Part shown: positions 5,771 to 12,682 of the stretch, piece by piece
Position numbering within the stretch: position 1 is the first letter of the stretch
Layout of the letters: every line of letters begins with the position of its first letter
From: Candidatus Tectomicrobia bacterium
GTDB taxonomy: Bacteria; UBA8248
Length of the DNA stretch: 23,969 nucleotides
Assembly: GCA_016192135.1 (NCBI GenBank)
Contig: JACPUR010000033.1
Coordinates: 1-23,969 of the forward strand
Direction: 5' to 3'
Translations under genes and position numbers: made by a program
Notes under the pieces: generated by a model
The model's database searches: none
What the model was told of the DNA's origin: nothing
Seen by the model: only the letters and a program-made list of their open reading frames with translations

Positions 5771-6309
5771 ATCGCCGTGATGCCCGCAAGTGGTTCCTGA
5801 CCGCAGTGCTCGCCGCCCTCCTGATCCCGGCCGCCGCCTCCATCCCGGCGCGGGCCGAGGCCCGTCCCCGCCACGGGACGGCGGTGGTGGTGCTGCCCCC
5901 GGGGCACCGCCCGGTGGTGGTCCGCCAGGTGACCTACTACTACCACAACGGCGCCTATTACCGCCGCGCGCCCCGCGGCTATGTCGTCGTCCCGGCGCCT
6001 TACGGCGCGGTCGTGCCGGTGATCCCCCCGAGCCATCGCACCGTGATCGTGAGGGGCGCCACCTACTACGTGGACGACGAGGTGTACTACCGCCGGGTGC
6101 TGGTCTCGGGCCAGCCCCAGTACGAGGTGGCGCAGTACCCGGTGCAGCCCGAGGTACGCCCGCCCGCGCCCGTCCAGCCGCCCGTCCAGGGGGCGCCCTA
6201 TTGCCGCGAGGCCCTGATCCCCATCTTCGTGGCGGGCAAGGAGGAGCGCGCCGTCACCACCGCCTGCCGCGAGCCGGACGGCACCTGGCGGCTTCAGCCC
6301 GGGCGGTAG
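5767..6309 (+). CDS. DUF6515-like exported protein with a surface-antigen-type tail
   Basis: A 180-residue secreted protein. The signal peptide is at about 1-31 (WFLTAVLAALLIPAAAS, then ARAEA). The middle is a Tyr/Val/Pro repeat region: PPGHRPVVV, VTYYYHNGAYYRRAPRGYVV (55-74), IPPSHRTVIVRGATYYVDDE and VYYRR (87-110). This is the PPG/YYY pattern of DUF6515 proteins. A Pro/Gln linker follows (116-143). The end, from Cys146 (CREALIPIFVAGKEERAVTT) to Cys167 (ACREPDGTWRL), resembles the C-R-E...A-C-R-x-P-D-G-x-W tail of 17 kDa surface-antigen-type proteins. The start at 5767 overlaps the upstream stop and has GGAGGG seven bases before it. It is probably periplasmic or surface-exposed; its role is unknown. 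Confidence 0.75.
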   Translation: MNRRDARKWFLTAVLAALLIPAAASIPARAEARPRHGTAVVVLPPGHRPVVVRQVTYYYHNGAYYRRAPRGYVVVPAPYGAVVPVIPPSHRTVIVRGATYYVDDEVYYRRVLVSGQPQYEVAQYPVQPEVRPPAPVQPPVQGAPYCREALIPIFVAGKEERAVTTACREPDGTWRLQPGR

Positions 6310-6382
6310 GAGACGGCCGCGGAGAAGCGGGCGCGGCGGCGCCTTTCGTAAGGACGATCGCCACGGCAGAGAAAGACAATGA

Positions 6383-6435
6383 GCCCCCCTTGCTCCCGCC
6401 TCTTGTGCGGCGGGAGCAAGGGGGGCCGTGTTTTT
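6383..6435 (+). terminator. Strong rho-independent terminator
   Basis: Perfect 18-bp arms (6383-6400 and 6409-6426, core CTCCCGCC/GGCGGGAG) enclose the loop TCTTGTGC and are followed by CGTGTTTTT. It lies 74 bases after the DUF6515-like stop and 72 bases beyond the convergent collagen-like stop, so it may serve both strands. Confidence 0.8.
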
Positions 6436-6506
6436 CGCGGGATTCTTAAAGCGGCTCCTCGTGAGCCGGAGCCGCGGGGGCGGCTAGGCCACCCCACCGT
6501 GGCGCA

Positions 6507-6974
6507 TCAAGGAGCGGGCGCTCCTGCGACCGGTCCGCGAGGTGCCGGAGGTCCGGCCGGTCCGCGCGGTCCGGCTGGCCCGCGCTCACCCCGCGGTCCC
6601 TGGGGTCCCCGCGCTCCCTGGGCCCCTCGATCTCCCTTCATTCCCCGCTCTCCCCGCATTCCCTGGGGCCCCCGAGGCCCCGGCCGCGACTGGCTGCTCG
6701 CGATTCTGCTCTGAAGAGCGCTCATCTGCTGGCTGAGGGCGCTCATCCGCTGCTGCTGATTGTTGATCTGCTGCTGGTGAGCGTTGATCTGCTGGCGCTG
6801 AGCGTTGATCTGCTGGGTGGCGGCGCGAAGTTGGTTCTGAAGCGCAGCCACTTGGGCCTGAAGCTGGGCCAACGCGTTGGCCCCTTGCGACTCGGCGCTC
6901 CTCGGCGTCCAGAAGGTCAGCGACGCTCCCAAGAGCAGAAGAAAAATCCCCGCACCGACGGATTTCCAACGCAT
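6507..6974 (-). CDS. Membrane-anchored coiled-coil and collagen-like protein
   Basis: A 155-residue protein in three parts. An N-terminal hydrophobic segment (7-22: GAGIFLLLLGASLTFW) acts as signal peptide or anchor. A Gln-rich coiled coil (about 33-92) follows, with near-perfect heptads QQINAQR, QQINAHQ and QQINNQQ (54-74), then in-register Met77 and Met84. Fifteen uninterrupted collagen G-x-y triplets follow (Gly99 to Gly141), rich in GERG, GDRG and GPRG, with a short Pro/Ala tail. Bacterial collagen-like proteins trimerise and usually stand on the cell surface; the preceding coiled coil would nucleate the triple helix. The ATG at 6974 has AGAGG and GAGGGA upstream; an ATG at 7022 is less likely. 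A CRP-type palindrome lies about 125 bases upstream. Partner and role are unknown. Confidence 0.82.
   Translation of the reverse strand: MRWKSVGAGIFLLLLGASLTFWTPRSAESQGANALAQLQAQVAALQNQLRAATQQINAQRQQINAHQQQINNQQQRMSALSQQMSALQSRIASSQSRPGPRGPQGMRGERGMKGDRGAQGARGPQGPRGERGPAGPRGPAGPPAPRGPVAGAPAP
6763..6825. repeat. 21-bp in-gene tandem repeat encoding coiled-coil heptads
   Basis: TTGATCTGCTG recurs at 6763, 6784 and 6805, exactly 21 bases apart, and encodes the QQIN heptads of the collagen-like protein. Slippage here would add or remove whole heptads without a frameshift. Confidence 0.7.
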
Positions 6975-7096
6975 GCCTCTTCCCTCCCCCCCAAGCGCAA
7001 AATGAACGAACGGAGAATACATTAATGAAAAAAATACCCCACAATCCGAAAGAACGCTCTCATCCAGAGAAATAGGAGCCAGGAAAAGTTCGAGCG

Positions 7097-7116
7097 AATG
7101 TGATTTCAGTCACATT
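7097..7116. promoter_or_regulatory. CRP-family operator candidate
   Basis: AATGTGA (7097-7103), six bases, TCACATT (7110-7116): a perfect 7-bp inverted repeat containing TGTGA-N6-TCACA, the consensus for CRP-type cyclic-nucleotide regulators. The only promoter-proximal gene is the collagen-like gene on the minus strand; the neighbouring dapF ends nearby and does not start here. CRP-family proteins of other phyla use related sites, so the effector is uncertain. Confidence 0.6.
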
Positions 7117-7173
7117 TGGGGGCAAATACTTTTGGCGGAGCGTTAGAAGACTACGGGAGTCAATTAAGACTTC

Positions 7174-7193
7174 CCCACGCAGGCCTGCGTGGG
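7174..7193. terminator. Perfect palindrome downstream of dapF
   Basis: CCCACGCAGG (7174-7183) is followed directly by CCTGCGTGGG (7184-7193), about 100 bases after the dapF stop. It can form a hairpin ending the lysA-dapF transcript, but with no loop and no clear T-tract. It might instead be an operator or repeat. Confidence 0.35.
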
Positions 7194-7295
7194 CGCAGCT
7201 ATGGCGGGGGCGGGCGGCTGGACCCGCCGGAAGCCGCTACGGGCTGAGCCTTGCGCGGGAAGGGAAAGGAGGCGAGGCGGGCAGAGCGATGGGTC

Positions 7296-8123
7296 CTAGA
7301 GGGCCGCCTCCTCGGTCATCTCCCCCTCGTAGACGAGACGGGTGTCCCCTTCCATGTGGACCTCGCGGACCTCGCCGCCCCGCCCCGAGAAGTGGATGGT
7401 GAGGACCTCGCCGCCCCGCACCTGGACGTCCACCGGGGGCTCGACCATCCCGCGTGCCGCGGCCAGGATGGCCGAGGCGACGGCGCCCGTGCCGCAGGCC
7501 AGGGTTTCGTCCTCCACCCCGCGCTCGTAGGTGCGGAGCTTCAGGGCGTGCGGGCCCGCGGCCTGGCAGAAGTTGGCGTTGGCTCCCGCCGGGGCGAAGA
7601 GCGGATGGAAGCGGATCTGGCGCCCGTCCTCCCGCACGGCCGCCTTCTCCACGTCCGGGACGAACTCGACGGCGTGGGGCACGCCCGTGTTGAGGAAGTC
7701 GAGCTTCGCCGTGCGGCCCTTCAGGGGGGCCTCGATGCCCTGGCGGAAGCCCGCCGGGGGGGTGAGGCGCACCTTCACGCGGTTGCCCTTGATCGTGGCC
7801 TCGATCACCCCGGCGAGCGTCTCGAAGGAGGCCCGCTCCTTCACCATGCCCAGCTCGCGGGCGAAGCGCACGGCGCAGCGGCTGCCGTTGCCGCACATCT
7901 CGGCCTCGGAGCCGTCCGAGTTGAAGAAGCGCCACTTGAAGTCGGCCCGCTCGCTCGGCTCGATGAACATGAGCCCGTCGGCACCTACGGAGAGCCCCCG
8001 CCGGCAGACCTTGCGCACGAAGTCGGCCATCTTGTCGGCGTCGAAGCGGCGGTCGCGGTTGTCGATGAAGATGAAGTCGTTGCCGCTCCCGCTCAGCTTG
8101 GTGAAGCGCACCCGCCCGGCCAT
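7296..8123 (-). CDS. dapF: Diaminopimelate epimerase
   Basis: DapF interconverts LL- and meso-diaminopimelate in the cytosol without a cofactor, supplying the cell wall and the LysA substrate. The 275-residue length is normal. It opens with FTKLSGSGNDFIFID (7-21, family FxKMxGxGNDF). The two catalytic cysteines are present: Cys77 in MCGNGSRC and Cys210 in LACGTGA. FNSDGSEAEMCGNG (67-80) is the conserved substrate loop. The ATG at 8123 lies one base after the lysA stop, so the genes are coupled. The order argH - lipoprotein - lysA - dapF is preserved. A palindrome about 100 bases downstream may end the transcript. Confidence 0.97.
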   Translation of the reverse strand: MAGRVRFTKLSGSGNDFIFIDNRDRRFDADKMADFVRKVCRRGLSVGADGLMFIEPSERADFKWRFFNSDGSEAEMCGNGSRCAVRFARELGMVKERASFETLAGVIEATIKGNRVKVRLTPPAGFRQGIEAPLKGRTAKLDFLNTGVPHAVEFVPDVEKAAVREDGRQIRFHPLFAPAGANANFCQAAGPHALKLRTYERGVEDETLACGTGAVASAILAAARGMVEPPVDVQVRGGEVLTIHFSGRGGEVREVHMEGDTRLVYEGEMTEEAAL

Positions 8124-8124
8124 G

Positions 8125-9399
8125 CTACTCGCCCCCCCCGGCGATGAAGGAGGGGATGCTCTCCCCCAGGATCAGGTCGTCGTAGCTCTCCCGCCTGCGG
8201 ATGATGTGGTACTCCTCCCCGCGCACGAGGATCTCGGGCGGCCGGGGCCGGGAGTTGTAGTTCGATGACATGGCGAAGCCGTAGGCCCCGGCGCTCATGA
8301 TGGCGATGAGGTCCCCTCGCCGGTACTCGGGGAGCTGGCGGTCCTTGGCGAGGTAGTCCCCGCTCTCGCACACCGGGCCCACGAGGTCGCTCTTGTGCCT
8401 GGGGCGCCGGGCGGCGGCCTCCTCCACCGGCAAGGCCTCCTGGTAGGACTCGTAGAGGGCGGGCCGGATGAGGTCGTTCATCCCCGCGTCGATGATGACG
8501 AAGCGCTTCTCCTCCTTGCTCTTGGCGTAGAGCACCTTGGTCACGAGCACCCCCGCGTTCCCGACGATGACGCGGCCGGGCTCGAAGATGAGGGTGCAGC
8601 CCAGGTTCTTCACGGCCGGGAGGATGGCCCCCGCGTAGTCGCTGGGCAGCGGCGGGGCCTCGTCGCGGTAGGTGATGCCGAGGCCTCCGCCCAGGTTCAG
8701 GTAGCGGATGTCGTGCCCGTCCGCCCGGAGCGCCCGGACGAGGGAGGCCACCTTCTCCACCGCCTCGACGAAGGGGCTGCTCTGGGTGATCTGGCTCCCG
8801 ATGTGGCAGTGCACCCCGCAGGGCTCGAGATGGGGCATCCCGGCCGCCGCCCGGTACTGGGCGCGCGCCTTGGTGATGTCGATGCCGAACTTGCTCTTCT
8901 TCATGCCGGTCGAGATGTAGGGGTGGGTGGCCGGGTCCACGTCCGGGTTCACCCGGATGGCCACCCGGGCCCTCTTGCCCATCCGCGCGGCCACCGCCTC
9001 GATGTTGGCGAGCTCCTCCTCGCTCTCGACGTTGAACATGAGGACGCCCTGCTCGAGCGCGTAGGCGAGCTCCTCGTCGGACTTCCCCACCCCGGCGAAC
9101 ACCACGCGATCCGCCGGCGCGCCCGCCTTCAGCCCCCGGAAGAGCTCACCGCCCGACACGATGTCGAGCCCCCCGCCCATCCCCGCGAAGAGCCGCAGGA
9201 TGGCGAGGTTGGAATTGCTCTTCATGGCGAAGCAGACGAGGTGCGGCACCGAGGCGAAGGCCTCGTCGAAGACGCGGAAGTGCCGCACCAGCGTCCTGTG
9301 GCTGTAGGCGTAGAAGGGCGTGCCCACCTCGCGCGCAAGGCGGGAGAGGGAGACGCCCTCGGCGTGCAGCTCGCCATCCTTGTACTCGAAGTAGTGCAT
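8125..9399 (-). CDS. lysA: Diaminopimelate decarboxylase
   Basis: LysA decarboxylates meso-diaminopimelate to L-lysine using pyridoxal phosphate. The product is 424 residues, normal for this fold-III (alanine racemase-like) enzyme. The PLP lysine is Lys60 in CFAMKSNSN. GVHCHIGSQI (195-204), NLGGGLGI (235-242) and EPGRVIVGNAG (273-283) line the active site. Cys344-Glu345 in GPVCESGD is the second-subunit active-site motif. The ATG at 9399 is chosen because homology begins there with YFEYKDGELHAEGVSL; an in-frame ATG 30 codons upstream would run into repeat sequence. The ribosome site is weak (GAGAGAAG). It lies 223 bases downstream of the LptM-like gene and one base before dapF. Confidence 0.96.
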   Translation of the reverse strand: MHYFEYKDGELHAEGVSLSRLAREVGTPFYAYSHRTLVRHFRVFDEAFASVPHLVCFAMKSNSNLAILRLFAGMGGGLDIVSGGELFRGLKAGAPADRVVFAGVGKSDEELAYALEQGVLMFNVESEEELANIEAVAARMGKRARVAIRVNPDVDPATHPYISTGMKKSKFGIDITKARAQYRAAAGMPHLEPCGVHCHIGSQITQSSPFVEAVEKVASLVRALRADGHDIRYLNLGGGLGITYRDEAPPLPSDYAGAILPAVKNLGCTLIFEPGRVIVGNAGVLVTKVLYAKSKEEKRFVIIDAGMNDLIRPALYESYQEALPVEEAAARRPRHKSDLVGPVCESGDYLAKDRQLPEYRRGDLIAIMSAGAYGFAMSSNYNSRPRPPEILVRGEEYHIIRRRESYDDLILGESIPSFIAGGGE

Positions 9400-9511
9400 C
9401 TTCTCTCTCTGTTCCCTTCCGTTCGAGCGGTCCCACTTCTCGAATCTACGGGGGCGGGATTTTACATCCGCCTGATCTTGGGGAGCCACAGCGGGGACAG
9501 CCCCTCAACCT

Positions 9512-9590
9512 CCCTCCCCCTCCGGGGGAGGGTCGGGGTGGGGGAGCCATGACCATTCCCTCCCCTACCCCCTCCCGGAGGGAGAGGGGA
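9512..9590. repeat. Two GC-rich hairpin repeats between the LptM-like gene and lysA
   Basis: CCCTCCCCC (9512-9520) pairs with GGGGGAGGG (9524-9532). Nearby, TCCCCT (9561-9566) pairs with AGGGGA (9585-9590), enclosing CCCTC (9570-9574) and GAGGG (9578-9582). Both resemble dispersed intergenic C/G-run palindromes. They sit inside an otherwise compact operon and may uncouple lysA from argH. Confidence 0.6.
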
Positions 9591-9622
9591 CACCAGGGTC
9601 ACCCAACTTCTCTGGCCGGCGC

Positions 9623-9754
9623 TCACAGCCCCGGGACGATGGGCTCCCGGGGAACCTTCGGGGGGCCCTTCAGGCCGCAGCCCGCCGCGCCCACCCCCAG
9701 CGCGAGCAGGAGCACGAAGGCGGCCAGGCGCCGGAGCCAGCGCCGCCTAGGCAT
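9623..9754 (-). CDS. lptM: LptM/YifL-like small lipoprotein
   Basis: A 43-residue lipoprotein. The start is basic (MPRRRWLRRL), followed by a hydrophobic helix (11-22), a lipobox AAGC with Cys26, then the mature sequence CGLKGPPKVPREP. CGLKGP directly after the lipobox is the hallmark of the LptM (YifL) family, the outer-membrane lipoprotein reported to assist maturation of the LptD-LptE lipopolysaccharide translocon. Its ATG at 9754 overlaps the argH stop by eight bases, and its ribosome site GGAGGAGG lies in the argH end, so translation is coupled. A small lipoprotein in this place, near lysA/dapF, matches gamma- and deltaproteobacterial gene orders (lppL/yifL), which strengthens the call. 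Confidence 0.88.
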   Translation of the reverse strand: MPRRRWLRRLAAFVLLLALGVGAAGCGLKGPPKVPREPIVPGL

Positions 9755-11168
9755 GGAGCCTCCTCCGCTCCGCCCGGATCTGGCGCAGCACGCTCGCCCG
9801 CGACGCCCCGCCCTCGCTGCGCCGGGAGGCCAGGGAACGCGCGAGGGCCGTGGCTTTGAGGTCGGAGGGCCTCAGGCGCGGGTCCGCCTTCTTGAGATCG
9901 GCGGCGCCGAGCCCCGAGAGCGGCACACCCTTCGAGAGGGCCAGCCGCACCGCGCGCCCGGCGGCCTCGTGGGCCTCCCGGAAGGGGACGCCCCGGCGCA
10001 CCATCGCGTCGGCCAGGTCGGTCGCCGTCATGTAGCCACCCTCGGCCGCCTCCGCCATCCGGTCCGGGCGGGGGCACATCGCCCCGGCGAGCCCGGCCAT
10101 CACCTCCAGGGAGGAACGAAGGGTGTCCGCCGCGTCGAAGAGGGGCTCCTTGTCCTCCTGCATGTCCCGGTTATATGTCAGCGGCAATCCCTTCATCAAG
10201 GCGAGGAGGGCCACGAGATCTCCGATGGCCCGCGCGCTCTTGCCCCGGACGAGCTCGGCCGGGTCGGGGTTCTTCTTCTGGGGCATGAGGGAGCTCCCGG
10301 TCGAGAAGGCGTCGGGCAGCTCGACGAAGCCGAACTCGGCGCTCGCCCAGAGCACGATTTCCTCCCCCAGCCGGCTCAGGTGCACCATGGCCAGCGCGGC
10401 CGCCGCGGCGAACTCCACGGCGAAGTCCCGGTCGCTCACCGCGTCCATGCTGTTCTCGGCCAAGCCCTCGAAGCCCAGCCGCCGCGCCACCCTCCCCCGG
10501 TCGATGGGGTGGACGGTGCCCGCGAGCGCCCCCGCGCCCAGGGGGAGGACGTTCACGCGCCGCCGCACCTCCGCCAGCCGCTCGGCGTCCCGCCGGAGCA
10601 TCTGGCTGTAGGCCAGCATGTGGTGGGCGAAGGTCACCGGCTGGGCCCGCTGGAGGTGGGTGTAGCCCGGCATCACCCAGTCCACCCCGCGCTCGGCCTG
10701 GGCCAGCAGCGCCTTGCGCAGCGAGGCGATGGCCGCCTGGATGCGGTCGATCTCGTCCCGGAGCCAGAGGCGGGCGGCGGTGGCCACCTGGTCGTTCCGG
10801 CTGCGGGCGGTGTGGAGCCTCCCCCCGGCCGGACCGATGCGGCGGGTGAGCGCCGCCTCGATGTTCATGTGAACGTCCTCGAGCGCCGGGTCGAAGCGGA
10901 ACCTCCCCGCCTCCACCTCCTTCAGGATGGCCCGGAGGCCCCGGACGATCTTGGCGGCGTCCGCCTTGGGAATGATCCGGCGGGCGCCCAGCATCTCGGC
11001 GTGGGCGATGGAGCCCCGGATGTCCCAGGGAGCGAGCCGCCGGTCGAAGGAGACGCTCTGGGTGAAGGCCTCGACGCGGGGGTCCGTCCGCCCCGCGAAG
11101 CGCCCGCCCCAGGGCTTGGCCGGCGCCCTCTTTTCCGCTCTCAGGCTGGATATTCGCTTGGCGGCCAT
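9747..11168 (-). CDS. argH: Argininosuccinate lyase
   Basis: ArgH splits argininosuccinate into arginine and fumarate, the last step of arginine synthesis. The 473-residue protein belongs to the fumarase/aspartase superfamily. KPWGGRFAGRTDP (18-30) is the family start. HTARSRNDQVAT (119-130) and GYTHLQRAQP (168-177, catalytic His171) are substrate-site regions, and GSSLMPQKKNPDPAE (291-305) is the superfamily signature on the mobile loop that carries the catalytic serine. The ATG at 11168 has GAGGGA just upstream and is preferred over an in-frame ATG 27 codons earlier. It is the first gene of an argH - lptM - lysA - dapF array. No argG or other arginine gene is in the window. Confidence 0.97.
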   Translation of the reverse strand: MAAKRISSLRAEKRAPAKPWGGRFAGRTDPRVEAFTQSVSFDRRLAPWDIRGSIAHAEMLGARRIIPKADAAKIVRGLRAILKEVEAGRFRFDPALEDVHMNIEAALTRRIGPAGGRLHTARSRNDQVATAARLWLRDEIDRIQAAIASLRKALLAQAERGVDWVMPGYTHLQRAQPVTFAHHMLAYSQMLRRDAERLAEVRRRVNVLPLGAGALAGTVHPIDRGRVARRLGFEGLAENSMDAVSDRDFAVEFAAAAALAMVHLSRLGEEIVLWASAEFGFVELPDAFSTGSSLMPQKKNPDPAELVRGKSARAIGDLVALLALMKGLPLTYNRDMQEDKEPLFDAADTLRSSLEVMAGLAGAMCPRPDRMAEAAEGGYMTATDLADAMVRRGVPFREAHEAAGRAVRLALSKGVPLSGLGAADLKKADPRLRPSDLKATALARSLASRRSEGGASRASVLRQIRAERRRLHA

Positions 11169-11501
11169 CGTTCCCTCACGCCCGGGCCGGGCACGCCGGA
11201 CCGGAGCCCAAAGAAACCGATACTTACCCGACCCGTCCCGCCCCGGCAACCGGAAGGAGGCGGGAGGGGCGAATTATCGCCCATTCTTGGCCCTTCTGCC
11301 CCTGCCCCCCGCCGGGAGGACGGGACACCGGGGGTACATATCTTGCTATATCAACGGGCTACGGGCGGGCGGCCCCACTGGTCGGCTCCACCCCCAGGCA
11401 GAAAAAAAGACATTGGAAATCCTTTGTTTTTTGGATTATCGGCGAGGTCCGGAAAACCGATAAGCCATACAGGCGGAAACGCCCTTCCCCGAGGAGAAGC
11501 C
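11169..11501. other. Divergent promoter region between argH and the radical SAM gene
   Basis: No gene was recognised. Two A/T-rich patches stand out: TACATATCTTGCTATATC (11336-11353) and 11401-11440 (A and T runs). TTGGAA (11413-11418) with TTATCG 17 bases later is a weak plus-strand promoter candidate for the radical SAM gene. No clear argH promoter could be fixed. Confidence 0.4.
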
Positions 11502-12587
11502 GTGACCCGGCAGAATTTGCTCGAGAACCCACCCCAGGCGGCCGCTGCTCCCCAGAACCAGACCTATACACTGACGCTGGGGCAGGCGGTCGAGCTCGCC
11601 CGCCAGTTGCAGCGCAGGGGCGAGCTGGGGACGGCGGCCCTCGTACTGCGGAAGCTCCTGGAGGTCCATCCCCAGCGGATGGACGCTTATCAGCTTCTCC
11701 AGCAGGTGGCTCCCTACATCCAATACCAGGAATCATTCCTCCAGAAGCGGGCGTCGCTGTACATGAACTACCCGAGCCACATCCACATGGAAACCCTCTC
11801 CGTCTGCAACGCGGCGTGCAGCTTCTGCCCCTACCCCGGCATCGAGCGCAAGGGGCGCCGGATGTCCGATGCGCTGATCGAAAAGATCCTCGGCGACCTG
11901 CGCGACATCCCCGGGCAGCTCCCCTTCCTGATCTCTCCCTTCAAGGTGAACGAGCCCTTCCTCGATCACCGCCTCTTCGATATCCTGGGAGCCATCAACG
12001 AGAAGCTGCCGAACGCCTCCATCGCCCTCACCTCGAACGCCTCCCCCATCACGGAGGAGAAGCTCCACCGCTTGGCGCGAGTGAGGGGCATCCAGTATCT
12101 CTGGCTCTCGGTCAACGACCACCGGCCGGAACATTACGAAACCACCATGAAGCTCCCCTTCGCTCGCACCCTGGAGCGGCTGGACATGATCCACCGCAAG
12201 GTGGCCGCGCGCGGGGTCGCCTTCCCCGTTGTGCTCTCCCGGGTGGGGGACGGGACCCAAAGCGACGCCGACTTCGTCCGCTGGGTCGGGCAGCGCTACC
12301 CCCTCTTCCGAGCCAACGTGTTCCCCCGGGGTGGATGGCTGGGCCAGGTGGACCTTCTCCTGGGTCCCGTTCCGGCCGTGGCCTGCCACCGCTGGTTCGA
12401 GCTCTCGATCACCTCGAGCGGCGTGGTGGCCCACTGCTGCATGGACGGCCAGGCCAAATGGCCCATCGGAGACGTGAGCCGGCAGCACGTCCTGGAAGTC
12501 TACAACTCCCCCGAATACCGCAGGCTCCGCGAGCAAATGACGACGCGGCTCGACGCCGACCCCTGCCGCACCTGCACCTTCTTGTGA
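11502..12587 (+). CDS. TPR-like/radical SAM/SPASM protein
   Basis: A 361-residue enzyme. An N-terminal helical pair (about 26-66: GQAVELARQLQRRGELGTAA and following LVLRKLL) looks like a single TPR. The radical SAM core begins at METLSVCNAACSFCPYPG, where Cys102, Cys106 and Cys109 (CxxxCxxC) bind the 4Fe-4S cluster that cleaves S-adenosylmethionine. The C-terminal SPASM-type region has Cys295, Cys312, Cys313, Cys355 and Cys358 for an auxiliary cluster (ACHRWFELSITSSGVVAHCC, then DPCRTC). Start: GTG at 11502 with GAGGAG five bases upstream; the frame stays open far upstream, but that overlaps argH. SPASM enzymes modify peptides or sugars and alcohols; no precursor peptide gene was seen. The methyltransferase and glycosyltransferase neighbours suggest glycan or conjugate modification. 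The substrate is unknown. Confidence 0.85.
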   Translation: MTRQNLLENPPQAAAAPQNQTYTLTLGQAVELARQLQRRGELGTAALVLRKLLEVHPQRMDAYQLLQQVAPYIQYQESFLQKRASLYMNYPSHIHMETLSVCNAACSFCPYPGIERKGRRMSDALIEKILGDLRDIPGQLPFLISPFKVNEPFLDHRLFDILGAINEKLPNASIALTSNASPITEEKLHRLARVRGIQYLWLSVNDHRPEHYETTMKLPFARTLERLDMIHRKVAARGVAFPVVLSRVGDGTQSDADFVRWVGQRYPLFRANVFPRGGWLGQVDLLLGPVPAVACHRWFELSITSSGVVAHCCMDGQAKWPIGDVSRQHVLEVYNSPEYRRLREQMTTRLDADPCRTCTFL

Positions 12588-12682
12588 GACCCGGACTCTC
12601 CCGCGCGGCGGCCTTGTGAGACCTTCTCGTTCATCCTAATATGGCCCGCAACAACCTCCGCAGGTCCGGGCAAGGGGCAGCC

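Larger units (their letters stand above)
6975..7295. other. Intergenic region: promoter of the collagen-like gene and dapF 3' end
   Basis: Less GC-rich than its surroundings (roughly 7010-7170). It holds a CRP-type palindrome at 7097-7116 and a perfect palindrome at 7174-7193, but no convincing gene. On the minus strand TTGTGG, 17 bases, then TGTATT (-10 at 7016-7021) is a possible weak promoter for the collagen-like gene. A 16-codon plus-strand ORF (7024-7074) was seen but is not called. Confidence 0.6.

Noticed and set aside
4692-5843. 383-codon minus-strand open frame over the Spy-like gene
   Set aside because: It is antisense to two plus-strand genes with good ribosome sites, signal peptides or helices; no domain was recognised.
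7024-7074. 16-codon plus-strand ORF starting MKKIPHNP with GGAG upstream
   Set aside because: Too short to support, opposite the promoter of the collagen-like gene, and with no recognisable features; left as a possibility only.
9549-11501. Upstream extension of the radical SAM frame to a 1012-residue product
   Set aside because: The added 651 residues are antisense to argH and the LptM-like gene; a GTG with GAGGAG at 11502 gives a normal radical SAM/SPASM protein.
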